From Alkalibaculum sporogenes (GTDB lineage Bacteria; Bacillota; Clostridia; Eubacteriales; Alkalibacteraceae): a stretch of DNA of 64,000 nt. The stretch is taken from NCBI RefSeq assembly GCF_009362815.1, contig NZ_WHNX01000011.1, positions 48,485 to 112,484 of the forward strand, written 5' to 3'. The notes below the pieces were generated by a model. That model saw only the letters and a program-made list of their open reading frames with translations. It ran no database searches and had not been told where the DNA came from. Below, in pieces: positions 28,998 through 36,754 of this stretch. The position numbers were made by a program, and so were the translations under genes. Position 1 is the first letter of the stretch. Each line of letters begins with the position of its first letter.

Positions 28998-30887
28998 CTA
29001 TGCATTGACAGGTACTAATTCCACTGCTAGGCCCAAAGACTTTCTTCTTTCAATAATGATTTTTTCCAACACATCTGCTGTACTGATCACATCATCATTT
29101 ACGATTAATTGGCCTCCTGTAATGTCAGGCATAGCATTCATTAATACGTTTGAGACCACCTCACTGCCCCCAATAAATGGTGAAATAGCTAAATGCAATG
29201 GTAACCCTAACGCTAAACCAAAAGCACCATCTGCTAACGCTTGTTCTTCTAACCACTGAGGTGCAGATAGAATAAGAGGTAGTTGTGGAATATCAATATT
29301 TAAGGCCTCAGCTAGTTCTGTAGCGACAATTTCTAAGCGCCCTATAGCTAAGCATGGTCCAAAATTCAGAACTGGTGGTATCCCTAAACTTTCACAAACT
29401 TCTCTTAATGAATCCCCTGCTAAACTAGCCGCCTTAGGAGACATCAACCCAACATTTTCTAATCCGCCACTAGAGCATCCTGCTGAAAGGACAAGAATAT
29501 CTTTCTTGATAAGTTCCTTTGTAAGCTCTACAGTAAATACATCATGGCCTTTTGCTGTTAAATTGGAACACCCTACGATAGCAGCAACACCTTTAATTTT
29601 ACCTGAAGCAATGAGATCAATAAGGGGAGCCCAAGTGCCTCCAAGAAAACCTTTTAATGATTTTTCACTAACCCCTGTAATGACATCATCATGTCCATGA
29701 ATGGGTATATCTATGGTTACATTTCCTCTTCTTTTTACATAACTATCTTTGGCTTTCTCGATAATTGTTTGGGAAATTTCTACTTCCTTATCTTTACTAA
29801 AGGGAATATGTTCTGCACTGGTTTTTTTAGCTACATCATCTAGACATACCATATCTACCATAAATTCCTCAACAATGGGTTCTATTCCAGGGAGCGTACA
29901 GTTAAATTCCGATACGATGAAATCTATCCCACCTGTTGTTAACAGACTTTCACTGGTAAAGTTATTCCCTGCATGGCCAGAAAACACTTCTTGATAATGT
30001 TCTCCTCTTAACTGCAAATCTTGCCCTACACAAGTACAACCTACTAATCTAAAACCTTTAGCTCCTACACTTTTTGCAATTTCAATTACGTCATCATCTA
30101 TTAGCCTATCTTGCAAATGAGCAAATACAGAATGTTGATGCCCTGTAATCATAATATTGATATAGTTTGTATCTACCACCTTAAATCCTACTGAAGCTTG
30201 CCTGATAACAGGCTCCCCTAACATGACATCGTTTAACAAATTGGTAAGTGTCAATCCATACAACCCAGTGGAGATCCCCAAATTTAAACTATGTAATAAC
30301 ATATCTACAGGATCACTACTTAAATTAGTGGATGTCTTGACAATGGCATCAAAAACTTCTGATTTTGCTCCCCCTGGAAGGATGTTCAATTCTTTCCACT
30401 TCTTATATCGTGGAGCATAGGCCATTTTCTCGACCAATTCCATTTTTTCAAATCTTGGCTTATAGAGGTCTGCCAGAACCTTATCTGCCACAGCGATTGC
30501 TTTGTCATATAGGTCTTTAGCTTCGATTCCGAAAGTGTTCGCTAAGTCATTTAACGCCTTTTCACTTTTAATTTTTCCTTTGTTTTGTCCTATTGATTTT
30601 AAATTACGAGCAGTAGTTTCTACAATATGCAAGTAACACGCTGCTCCCGAAGCTACAGCCCTCAAGAAATTTCTTGATACAATAACATCTGCTGTAGCAC
30701 CACAAACCCCTTTAGGTGCTTGGGGAGTAATACGACATGGACCATTGGAACATAGTCTACAACATACTCCTAACTGCCCAAACCCACACTTTATCTTTTG
30801 CTTTTCTACCCGGTTAAATGAGGTCTCTTGGCTCTTTCCTGCTGCAAACTCCTGTAAAACTACATCTGCTGAATTACACATTTTCAT
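28998..30887 (-). CDS. cooS: CooS-type nickel carbon monoxide dehydrogenase homologue with altered active-site surroundings
   Basis: A 629-residue monofunctional CODH family protein. Cluster D/B cysteines are C34, C42, C43, C46, C51 and C62. By my hand comparison with Carboxydothermus CODH-II the C-cluster ligands are kept: His in MITGHQH, and Cys in GCTCVGQD, FNCTLPG, VGCSNL, SAGCSSGGL and FGPCLAIG. Around them, however, the lysine taken as general acid/base is Gln (EEQALADG instead of HEKAVAIG), and the four-histidine proton path is replaced (CYLHIVETTAR where CODH-II has GHSGHAKHLAH). No acetyl-CoA synthase genes are adjacent. It heads the operon with a cooF-like gene and an FAD reductase; an Rrf2 gene lies upstream. 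CO oxidation should not be assumed. Confidence 0.9.
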   Translation of the reverse strand: MKMCNSADVVLQEFAAGKSQETSFNRVEKQKIKCGFGQLGVCCRLCSNGPCRITPQAPKGVCGATADVIVSRNFLRAVASGAACYLHIVETTARNLKSIGQNKGKIKSEKALNDLANTFGIEAKDLYDKAIAVADKVLADLYKPRFEKMELVEKMAYAPRYKKWKELNILPGGAKSEVFDAIVKTSTNLSSDPVDMLLHSLNLGISTGLYGLTLTNLLNDVMLGEPVIRQASVGFKVVDTNYINIMITGHQHSVFAHLQDRLIDDDVIEIAKSVGAKGFRLVGCTCVGQDLQLRGEHYQEVFSGHAGNNFTSESLLTTGGIDFIVSEFNCTLPGIEPIVEEFMVDMVCLDDVAKKTSAEHIPFSKDKEVEISQTIIEKAKDSYVKRRGNVTIDIPIHGHDDVITGVSEKSLKGFLGGTWAPLIDLIASGKIKGVAAIVGCSNLTAKGHDVFTVELTKELIKKDILVLSAGCSSGGLENVGLMSPKAASLAGDSLREVCESLGIPPVLNFGPCLAIGRLEIVATELAEALNIDIPQLPLILSAPQWLEEQALADGAFGLALGLPLHLAISPFIGGSEVVSNVLMNAMPDITGGQLIVNDDVISTADVLEKIIIERRKSLGLAVELVPVNA

Positions 30888-30922
30888 ATTCTCAATTCCT
30901 CCTTATATTAGCTGCTTTATGT

Positions 30923-30954
30923 AAATAGTTTAATGTTCACTATTTTAGTATACT
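30923..30954 (-). promoter_or_regulatory. promoter and candidate Rrf2 operator of cooS
   Basis: A -10-like TATACT (30949-30954) precedes the inverted repeat AAATAGT / ACTATTT (30923-30929 and 30939-30945, 9-base spacer), which would cover the transcription start. The Rrf2 regulator encoded 83 bases upstream is the likely ligand. Confidence 0.5.
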
Positions 30955-30970
30955 TTTGTTTAAAATTTTT

Positions 30971-31378
30971 TTACTTCTCCAAAAGATCTTTAAAATTAAC
31001 ACTTTCTAATTTATCTGTTAACAGATCTTTTACCTCTCCTAAAACATGATGTATGCTACAATGATTCGTCCTTTTTAAATTGCAAAACTCTTTGTCATAG
31101 ACACATCTATTCACGCAAATAGGACCATCGATTAGCTCAATGACAATTTTTAAATTTAAATCCTGAGGATTTTGATTTAGTGCATACCCTCCATGAACGC
31201 CTCTATACGCCCTGGTAATCCCACCTTGAGTAAGTTTTCTCAATATTTTCAGAGTAAATCTAGTTGGAATCCTTTCTTCTTCAGATAAGCTTTTGGCATC
31301 TATCCGATTGTCCATACCTAATTTTGATAAGTTTAATACAATTCTTAGTGCATAATCCGCTTCTTGCGTTATTTTCAT
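30971..31378 (-). CDS. Rrf2 family transcriptional regulator, probable Fe-S cluster sensor
   Basis: A 135-residue winged-helix regulator. Its N-terminal helix-turn-helix reads MKITQEADYALRIVLNLS, RIPTRFTLKILRKL, with the wing RAYRGVHGGYALNQNP. Four cysteines (C88, C92, C99, C107) in the C-terminal half match the cluster-binding region of IscR/NsrR-type members, so it probably senses Fe-S status, oxidants or a gas. I start at ATG 31376-31378 behind GGTGG; the GTG four codons upstream overlaps that site. It lies directly upstream of cooS on the same strand and has its own well-formed promoter, with a second inverted repeat suggesting autoregulation. Confidence 0.92.
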   Translation of the reverse strand: MKITQEADYALRIVLNLSKLGMDNRIDAKSLSEEERIPTRFTLKILRKLTQGGITRAYRGVHGGYALNQNPQDLNLKIVIELIDGPICVNRCVYDKEFCNLKRTNHCSIHHVLGEVKDLLTDKLESVNFKDLLEK

Positions 31379-31404
31379 AGTTTTTTCCACCGGTGTGCTT
31401 AATT

Positions 31405-31455
31405 TATACCTATTTGGTATAGTTTTATAATAAACCCTTGACTTTATCTTGTCAA
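31405..31455 (-). promoter_or_regulatory. consensus promoter and operator of the Rrf2 gene
   Basis: TTGACA (31450-31455) and TATTAT (31427-31432) are separated by 17 bases. Immediately downstream is the inverted repeat TATACC / GGTATA with a 5-base centre (31405-31421), the size expected for an Rrf2 dimer site. Confidence 0.75.
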
Positions 31456-31483
31456 TAAATTATTTGATTATCTTACCATTTTT

Positions 31484-31822
31484 TTAATTTTTGTAAGCTT
31501 TCAAAGTGATAGTCCTTAGTAAATGTTTAAAGGTAGCTTCAGCTACAGCATTGTCATAGTGGCATCTCTTAAAGCTTAATGAACTCCCGATTTTAAAGGT
31601 TTCCAAGACTTTATTTTGTTTTTGAATTCGCTACCTCTATCTGTATGAAAAAGAGTAATGTTATCAAGTCTAGTTTTAACACTCTGTAAACAAGATGTGC
31701 ATCCTTATGTAGACCAGCACTATAACGAATTTTTTCCCTGTTAAATAGATCGACTAATATACACACATAATTCCACTGCTTGTTTACTTTTACGTATGTT
31801 AGGTCACTAACTACAGCTGCAT
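31484..31822 (-). pseudogene. IS3-family (IS150-like) transposase remnant
   Basis: Translating the minus strand gives fragments of the integrase core in shifting frames: VSDLTYVKVNKQWNYVCILV and DLFNREKIRYSAGLHKDAHLV, then HTDRGSEF, then SLSFKR and YDNAVAEATFKHLLRTITL. The order is that of IS3-group OrfB, with at least two frameshifts and loss of the 5' part. No terminal repeats were identified. A copy of the window's interspersed repeat starts 44 bases to the right. Confidence 0.85.
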
Positions 31823-31865
31823 AAATGAAAGCAAACTTTCATTTGCGTAACTTAATAACTATACA

Positions 31866-31963
31866 GTTACTAGGAAAATATATTTTTGCTTGGCTAGTTG
31901 TTTCGAGAAAACTAATATTCAGTAGAGGATGAAGAAAATCCCTACTGAATAAAGTTTCACTTT
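31866..31963. repeat. ~100-bp interspersed repeat, copy 2 (inverted relative to copies 1 and 3)
   Basis: Contains GGAAAATATATTTTTGC, the TGGCTAGTTGTTTCG stretch, the hairpin ATTCAGTAGAGG / CCCTACTGAAT and the AAAGTTTCACTTT end. It sits between the IS3 relic and the HD-GYP-like gene. Confidence 0.7.
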
Positions 31964-32095
31964 ATTTTAAGTTTAAACAGCTAAAAATACAGATTTGTCC
32001 TCTATAGCTTTTTAAAATGTTTTGTAATTCTATTAATAATTTAAACTTGCCATACGATACTATATAGTATGAGTTATTAAAAAGGTGGATTAAAC

Positions 32096-33283
32096 ATGAA
32101 TCTAAAAACAATCTATATTAAAAAGCAAGTTAAAAATATACTTCCTGGGGATATCATATTACATCCAATTTATCGCACCGATGGATTAATGTTAATTAAT
32201 AAAAACAAAGAACTATTACCAAAAACAATAGAAATCATAAAAAAGCAAATATCAGAAAATGCCATGGTTCTAGTTGTGAATAATACGAGTGATTTTTATA
32301 ATTTTGTTAATAATAAAGTTTTTCAAACAGATAATTTTATTGAGGACATTCAAGAAATTTTCAGAATATTTAACAAATATCACTATATGCAAAATATAGA
32401 GATTGATTCGTATATGCCTACAGAATATAAAAATCACTCTTCTTTCCAAGAAGAAAATACTACTAATGTAAATCGTTTGTTTTCAGAGATTTTCTCTAAG
32501 ATGCCCTTGTGGAATAATATGGAAAATGTTTTAGAATCAGAGTATTTAAAAAGACGTACAAAAAAAATTAAAAATGATTTCTTAGATTTGTTAATTACAG
32601 AAGAATCCTTTCATATCTGGTTAGAAGAGATAAGAAATACCGATAATACTTTAATGATCCATAGTATTAACGTTACTTGTATTGCTTTATTAATGGGGTT
32701 AGTATTAGAATTAAATGATAATGATTTAATTGACTTGTGTATTGCCTCTTTATTTTCAAATGCAGGATTCATTAACATCAAAGAAACTGTTTCGAAAATA
32801 TATCACTCTGAGAATAGCACTTCAATTGTAAAAAAGCATTTAGAAACATTCTCCGATATCACATCTAGCTCTCCCTATTTACGAAGAACATCTATTATAT
32901 ACGGCATATTAGATAGTCATGAGTTCTACAACGGTACAGGATACCCAAATAAAAAGGTAGGTCAAGAAATAAGCCTATATGGTAGAATTCTTCATATATG
33001 TCATCATTATGATGTTATAATAAATGGATATTTTTCTGATACTTATCTTTCTCCTCAACAAGCGGTGAATGCTATTCTTGAAAATACAGAAGGTAGATTT
33101 GATAAGGATATAGTAAAATTATTTATATATCGAACCAATTATTTGAAATTAGGTCAGACCTATAGCCTTACAAATAATCAAACAGGCGTTATTATTGGTT
33201 TCACTGATTATATTGATTCACCTCACTTACCCATTGTACAACTAGAAAATGGCAAAGTAGTTGATTTATCTATAAAGGATTAA
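32096..33283 (+). CDS. HD-GYP-type protein with degenerate metal site
   Basis: A 395-residue protein whose N-terminal ~60 residues resemble the leader domain of HD-GYP phosphodiesterases (ILPGDIILHPIYRTDGLML) and whose residues ~160-350 follow the HD-GYP layout. H189 of the first helix is kept (MIHSINVTCIALLMG), but the HD pair is S221-N222, the HHE motif is SHE (274-276), and the later ICD is replaced in ICHHYD (301-306). The GYP motif itself survives (GTGYP, 280-284). Canonical members hydrolyse cyclic di-GMP with these metal ligands, so I infer an inactive or binding-only protein. It is a single gene with a GGTGG ribosome site. Confidence 0.75.
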   Translation: MNLKTIYIKKQVKNILPGDIILHPIYRTDGLMLINKNKELLPKTIEIIKKQISENAMVLVVNNTSDFYNFVNNKVFQTDNFIEDIQEIFRIFNKYHYMQNIEIDSYMPTEYKNHSSFQEENTTNVNRLFSEIFSKMPLWNNMENVLESEYLKRRTKKIKNDFLDLLITEESFHIWLEEIRNTDNTLMIHSINVTCIALLMGLVLELNDNDLIDLCIASLFSNAGFINIKETVSKIYHSENSTSIVKKHLETFSDITSSSPYLRRTSIIYGILDSHEFYNGTGYPNKKVGQEISLYGRILHICHHYDVIINGYFSDTYLSPQQAVNAILENTEGRFDKDIVKLFIYRTNYLKLGQTYSLTNNQTGVIIGFTDYIDSPHLPIVQLENGKVVDLSIKD

Positions 33284-33401
33284 TTTCTTACCATAGACAC
33301 AAGATTAATTACACTACCAAAAAAACAATTAACTAGATTTATTTTAGTATAGTACTTTAGAATATTATATCTTGTTTTTCTATGTTAAAATTTCCTAATT
33401 G

Positions 33402-34625
33402 TTAAATCATAAACGCCTTATGGTATTTCTTCTTTCCTTTACGTATTTTAATTCCTTTTTCTAATGCTAATGATGAGATACATAGATCAACAGAGTCGAC
33501 TTTAATATCATTTATTGATAATCCACCTTGTTGGATCACGCGCCTTGCTTCACTCTTAGAAGTGGTTAATTTACATTCAACCATCAATTCTATAACGTTA
33601 ATAACACCATGAACCAATTGATTTTTGCTTATCTCAGTAGATGGCATATTAGAATCATCTGTTCCTGTTATAAATAGAGAATGAGAAGAACTTTTCGCAT
33701 CTTTTGCTTTCTCTTCACTGTGGACCAACTTGGTCAATTCAAAAGCCAAGATCTCCTTAGCTTCGTTTAATTGACTGCCTTCCCATTTACTCATTTCATT
33801 AATTTGATCAAGAGGTAAAAATGTGAGCATACGTATGCACTTTAATACATCAGCATCATTAATATTTCGCCAGTATTGGTAGAATTCGAAAGGAGACGTC
33901 TTGTTAGGATCCAGCCAAACTGCACCCTTTGCTGTTTTACCCATTTTACTACCTTCAGAATTCATTAGTAGAGTATTTGTCATTGCGTAAGAATTCTTGC
34001 CCAATTTACGACGAATCAATTCCCTGCCGCCAAGCATATTAGACCATTGGTCATCACCGCCAAACTGCATATTACAACCATGATTTATAAACAGATGATA
34101 AAAATCAAACGACTGCATAATCATATAGTTCAATTCCAAAAATGAGAGGCCTTTTTCCATTCTTTGTTTATAGCATTCGGCACGCAACATGTTATTAATA
34201 GAAAAATGTGATCCAACTTCACGAAGTAATTCGACATAGTTCAAATCTAAGAGCCAATCTATGTTATTAACCATGATTGCTTTATCTTCATCTAATTCTA
34301 TGAATTTTTCTATCTGATTTTTAAAACAATCACAGTTATGTTGAATTGTTTCAGGAGTCATCATGGAACGTAAATCTGTTCTACCTGAAGGATCACCGAT
34401 ATATCCTGTCCCACCACCTAACAGAACTACAGGTTTGTTTCCAGCCATCTGCAAGCGCTTCATTAGGCATAAGGCTACAAAATGACCAACATGCAAAGAA
34501 TCTGCTGTTGGATCAAATCCGATATAAAATGTCGCATTGCCATCATTGACGAGTTCCCTAATTTCTTTTTCGTCGGTAACCTGAGCGATCAAGCCGCGTG
34601 ATATCAGTTCTTCATAAATTTTCAT
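33402..34625 (-). CDS. tyrS: tyrosyl-tRNA synthetase
   Basis: Charges tRNA-Tyr. The 407-residue class I enzyme has the HIGH-type motif HVGHFVAL (after YIGFDPTADSLH), tyrosine-binding residues in LELNYMIMQSFDFYHL, and the KMSKS-type loop SKMGKTAKG. The C-terminal S4 domain (SEARRVIQQGGLSIND, IRKGKKKYH) binds the tRNA. It lies alone, behind a T-box leader whose specifier is TAC, which confirms the amino acid. Confidence 0.98.
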   Translation of the reverse strand: MKIYEELISRGLIAQVTDEKEIRELVNDGNATFYIGFDPTADSLHVGHFVALCLMKRLQMAGNKPVVLLGGGTGYIGDPSGRTDLRSMMTPETIQHNCDCFKNQIEKFIELDEDKAIMVNNIDWLLDLNYVELLREVGSHFSINNMLRAECYKQRMEKGLSFLELNYMIMQSFDFYHLFINHGCNMQFGGDDQWSNMLGGRELIRRKLGKNSYAMTNTLLMNSEGSKMGKTAKGAVWLDPNKTSPFEFYQYWRNINDADVLKCIRMLTFLPLDQINEMSKWEGSQLNEAKEILAFELTKLVHSEEKAKDAKSSSHSLFITGTDDSNMPSTEISKNQLVHGVINVIELMVECKLTTSKSEARRVIQQGGLSINDIKVDSVDLCISSLALEKGIKIRKGKKKYHKAFMI

Positions 34626-34659
34626 TACTACAACTCCTTTTTATAACTTTTTATTTTAT

Positions 34660-34925
34660 AAATAAAAATGCCCTCTGTTCCCAATAGGAATAGAGGGCAA
34701 AATAGCGATACCACCTCTGATTTAGAAATTCCTCACAGAATTTCCCTTTACGAGTGAAAATACACTCCTGTGCTATATTGGGCACGTCCATCATTCCTTA
34801 CTAAAAGTTCAGGTAGCGGCTCCAGGATGTATTCGTTCAGTGCGTCAACAACCTCCCACCAACTGGTTGCTCTCTGAATAACGTTATTGTGAACTACTAC
34901 TTCCCTTCATAACCTTAATTGATTT
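34660..34925 (-). promoter_or_regulatory. tyrosine T-box leader of tyrS
   Basis: On the minus strand the leader has a long stem I with specifier TAC (complement of 34829-34831, in GAATAC), then the 14-base T-box AGAGGTGGTATCGC (34705-34718). The intrinsic terminator is GCCCTCT...AGAGGGC with a T-run (34663-34698). Uncharged tRNA-Tyr should pair with the T-box and allow read-through into tyrS. Confidence 0.95.
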
Positions 34926-34937
34926 AATTTAATGTAA

Positions 34938-34966
34938 AGTATAATATAGGTACATTTGAATGTAAA
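34938..34966 (-). promoter_or_regulatory. promoter of tyrS
   Basis: TTTACA (34961-34966) and TATACT (34938-34943) with a 17-base spacer, placing the start just ahead of the T-box leader. Confidence 0.7.
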
Positions 34967-35008
34967 GTCACAGAATGACACATGTGTGACATGAAATGGA
35001 GGTTATAT

Positions 35009-35539
35009 TTAATTAATATGCTTTAAGATATCTATTGGTAAGGTCCTCTTAAGTAATTCCACAAGTTTTTTCTTGTCCATTTTCATACCACTGTGCAGCC
35101 ATTCGATAACCATGTCAGTACCACCACGAGAAGCAATATCGATTGCAAATTGCATTATTTCAGATGTTATATCAACACTTCTAGAAAATAGATATTTTTC
35201 ATATGTTATTCTGGTAACATTAATATCAAAATTTCGAAGCCCATTAGTATCTCTGCTTTCATAAGCGTTTTTTAAAATATGATATTTATCTTCAAAAATC
35301 TCAAGATAACGCAGTAATGCTTCCTCCCAATTAAGATTGTCTGTAATACGACCAAAGCTGTCCTCGTAAAATTGAGAAAAGTACCAGCTAGTAAGGTCAT
35401 ATTTATCTCTAAAATGACGGTAAAATGTTTTCCTTGAGAGAGATGTTGCTGATACTATCTCACTAACTTGAATATCATCAAGGTTATTTTTTTTCAGCAA
35501 CCTCTCAAGGGATTCTGCAAATATATTTTTTGTATTCAT
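35009..35539 (-). CDS. TetR/AcrR family transcriptional regulator
   Basis: A 176-residue regulator. The N-terminal helix-turn-helix is clear: LLKKNNLDDIQVSEIVSATSLSRKTFYRHFRDKYDL. The rest is the helical ligand-binding or dimerisation part, of the short type seen in DhaS-like TetR proteins. It is divergent from the DUF421 gene with 300 bases between them, and could control that gene; no operator stands out. Confidence 0.9.
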   Translation of the reverse strand: MNTKNIFAESLERLLKKNNLDDIQVSEIVSATSLSRKTFYRHFRDKYDLTSWYFSQFYEDSFGRITDNLNWEEALLRYLEIFEDKYHILKNAYESRDTNGLRNFDINVTRITYEKYLFSRSVDITSEIMQFAIDIASRGGTDMVIEWLHSGMKMDKKKLVELLKRTLPIDILKHIN

Positions 35540-35841
35540 TTAAAATCTCTCCATAAGTAAATTTAATAATATCTTTCTAATTAATCTGCAAAACTCATCC
35601 CATTCGTCTGGGAGCTTGTTTTTACCATACTTCTTAATATTCCTACACTTCTTGTTATTTTAGATAATTATATCGTTAACTGATTGATATAGATATTAAA
35701 TTTATAATAATTGTATAAACATATCTACTTAGACGATACTTATAATAATCAAAGTTTGAACTTGATGCAAATCTAATGAATATCAAACCTACTTTAATTA
35801 CGTACTTGTTCAAACTTGACTTATTTAAGAAGGTGAAAATC

Positions 35842-36540
35842 GTGACTGAGTCGCCATTTTTTCAATTGACAATTGAATTGACATTTGGATTTTTTGCTTT
35901 GCTTGTTGTTACAAGAATTCTGAGGAAGACGCAAATTAATGAGATTACTCCATTTGATTTCATATCAGCCATTGTAATGGGTGAGTTACTAGGTAATGCC
36001 GTTTTTGATGATAAAATTAAAATAGGTATGATTGTTTATGCTTTATCACTGTGGGCATTTTTAATAATGATCGTTGAAAAAATTACACAAAAATTTAGAA
36101 GAACAAGAAAAATTATAGAAGGAGAACCTGCAATAATTATCAGAAATGGACAAATAGATTTTAACGTTATTAAAAGAGAACATATTGATATTAATGAATT
36201 GTTAAGTATTTTAAGGCAGAAAGATGCATTCTCTATACGGGAAATAGAATTTGCTATTTTAGAGCAAAGTGGAAATATAAGCGTATTAAAAAAATCTAAA
36301 TACGACAATCCTACATCTGAAGATTTTAGTTTACCTTATAAATCAGTATATTTACCAATAAATTTAATACTTGATGGAGAAATTTTAGATGATAATTTAC
36401 AGAGTATTGGATTTAATAGAGAGTGGTTGATAAACGAGATGAATATGTTTGGTGTTGAGAAAGTAAAGGATATTTTTTATGCTGAATGGAAGCAAGATGA
36501 AGGATTGCATATAGTACCCAAAACAAAAAAGACTAGTTGA
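35842..36540 (+). CDS. DUF421 (YetF-like) membrane protein
   Basis: A 232-residue protein if started at GTG 35842-35844, which has AAGAAGGTG six bases upstream; the first ATG of the frame (35776) has no ribosome site. Two to three membrane helices are followed by a cytoplasmic alpha/beta domain with the DUF421 features ITPFDFISAIVMGELLGNAV, KIIEGEPAIIIRNGQI, and ELLSILRQKDAFSIREIEFAILEQSGNISVL. B. subtilis relatives are sporulation- or stress-associated; the biochemical role is unknown. Confidence 0.88.
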   Translation: MTESPFFQLTIELTFGFFALLVVTRILRKTQINEITPFDFISAIVMGELLGNAVFDDKIKIGMIVYALSLWAFLIMIVEKITQKFRRTRKIIEGEPAIIIRNGQIDFNVIKREHIDINELLSILRQKDAFSIREIEFAILEQSGNISVLKKSKYDNPTSEDFSLPYKSVYLPINLILDGEILDDNLQSIGFNREWLINEMNMFGVEKVKDIFYAEWKQDEGLHIVPKTKKTS

Positions 36541-36615
36541 TATAATATTGAAAATGCATTATTGAACATGTAAAAAAATGCAAAAGACATAAAAGGATAC
36601 AAATTATTTATAAAT

Positions 36616-36652
36616 GAGGTGGTAATTACCGCTATGTAGAAATCTATAGCGG
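36616..36652 (+). other. hairpin with a T-box-like motif, no downstream gene
   Basis: GAGGTGGTAATTACCGC is followed by the stem CCGCTAT / ATAGCGG (36629-36635 and 36646-36652). This resembles the antiterminator end of a T-box but has extra bases and no coding sequence after it on the plus strand. It may be a decayed leader or simply a terminator for the DUF421 gene. Confidence 0.3.
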
Positions 36653-36754
36653 CCTTGTATCATAACTTATACTTTGTGAATTCTATTATTCCACCTACAT
36701 TTTTAACATATAGCTTCTCTATAATTCTAAATAACTATTTCATCTTATAATCTA

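Noticed and set aside
36616..36652. Possible T-box riboswitch after the DUF421 gene
   Set aside because: The motif is interrupted (GGTAATTACCGC), there is no stem I or specifier upstream, and no gene follows on that strand.
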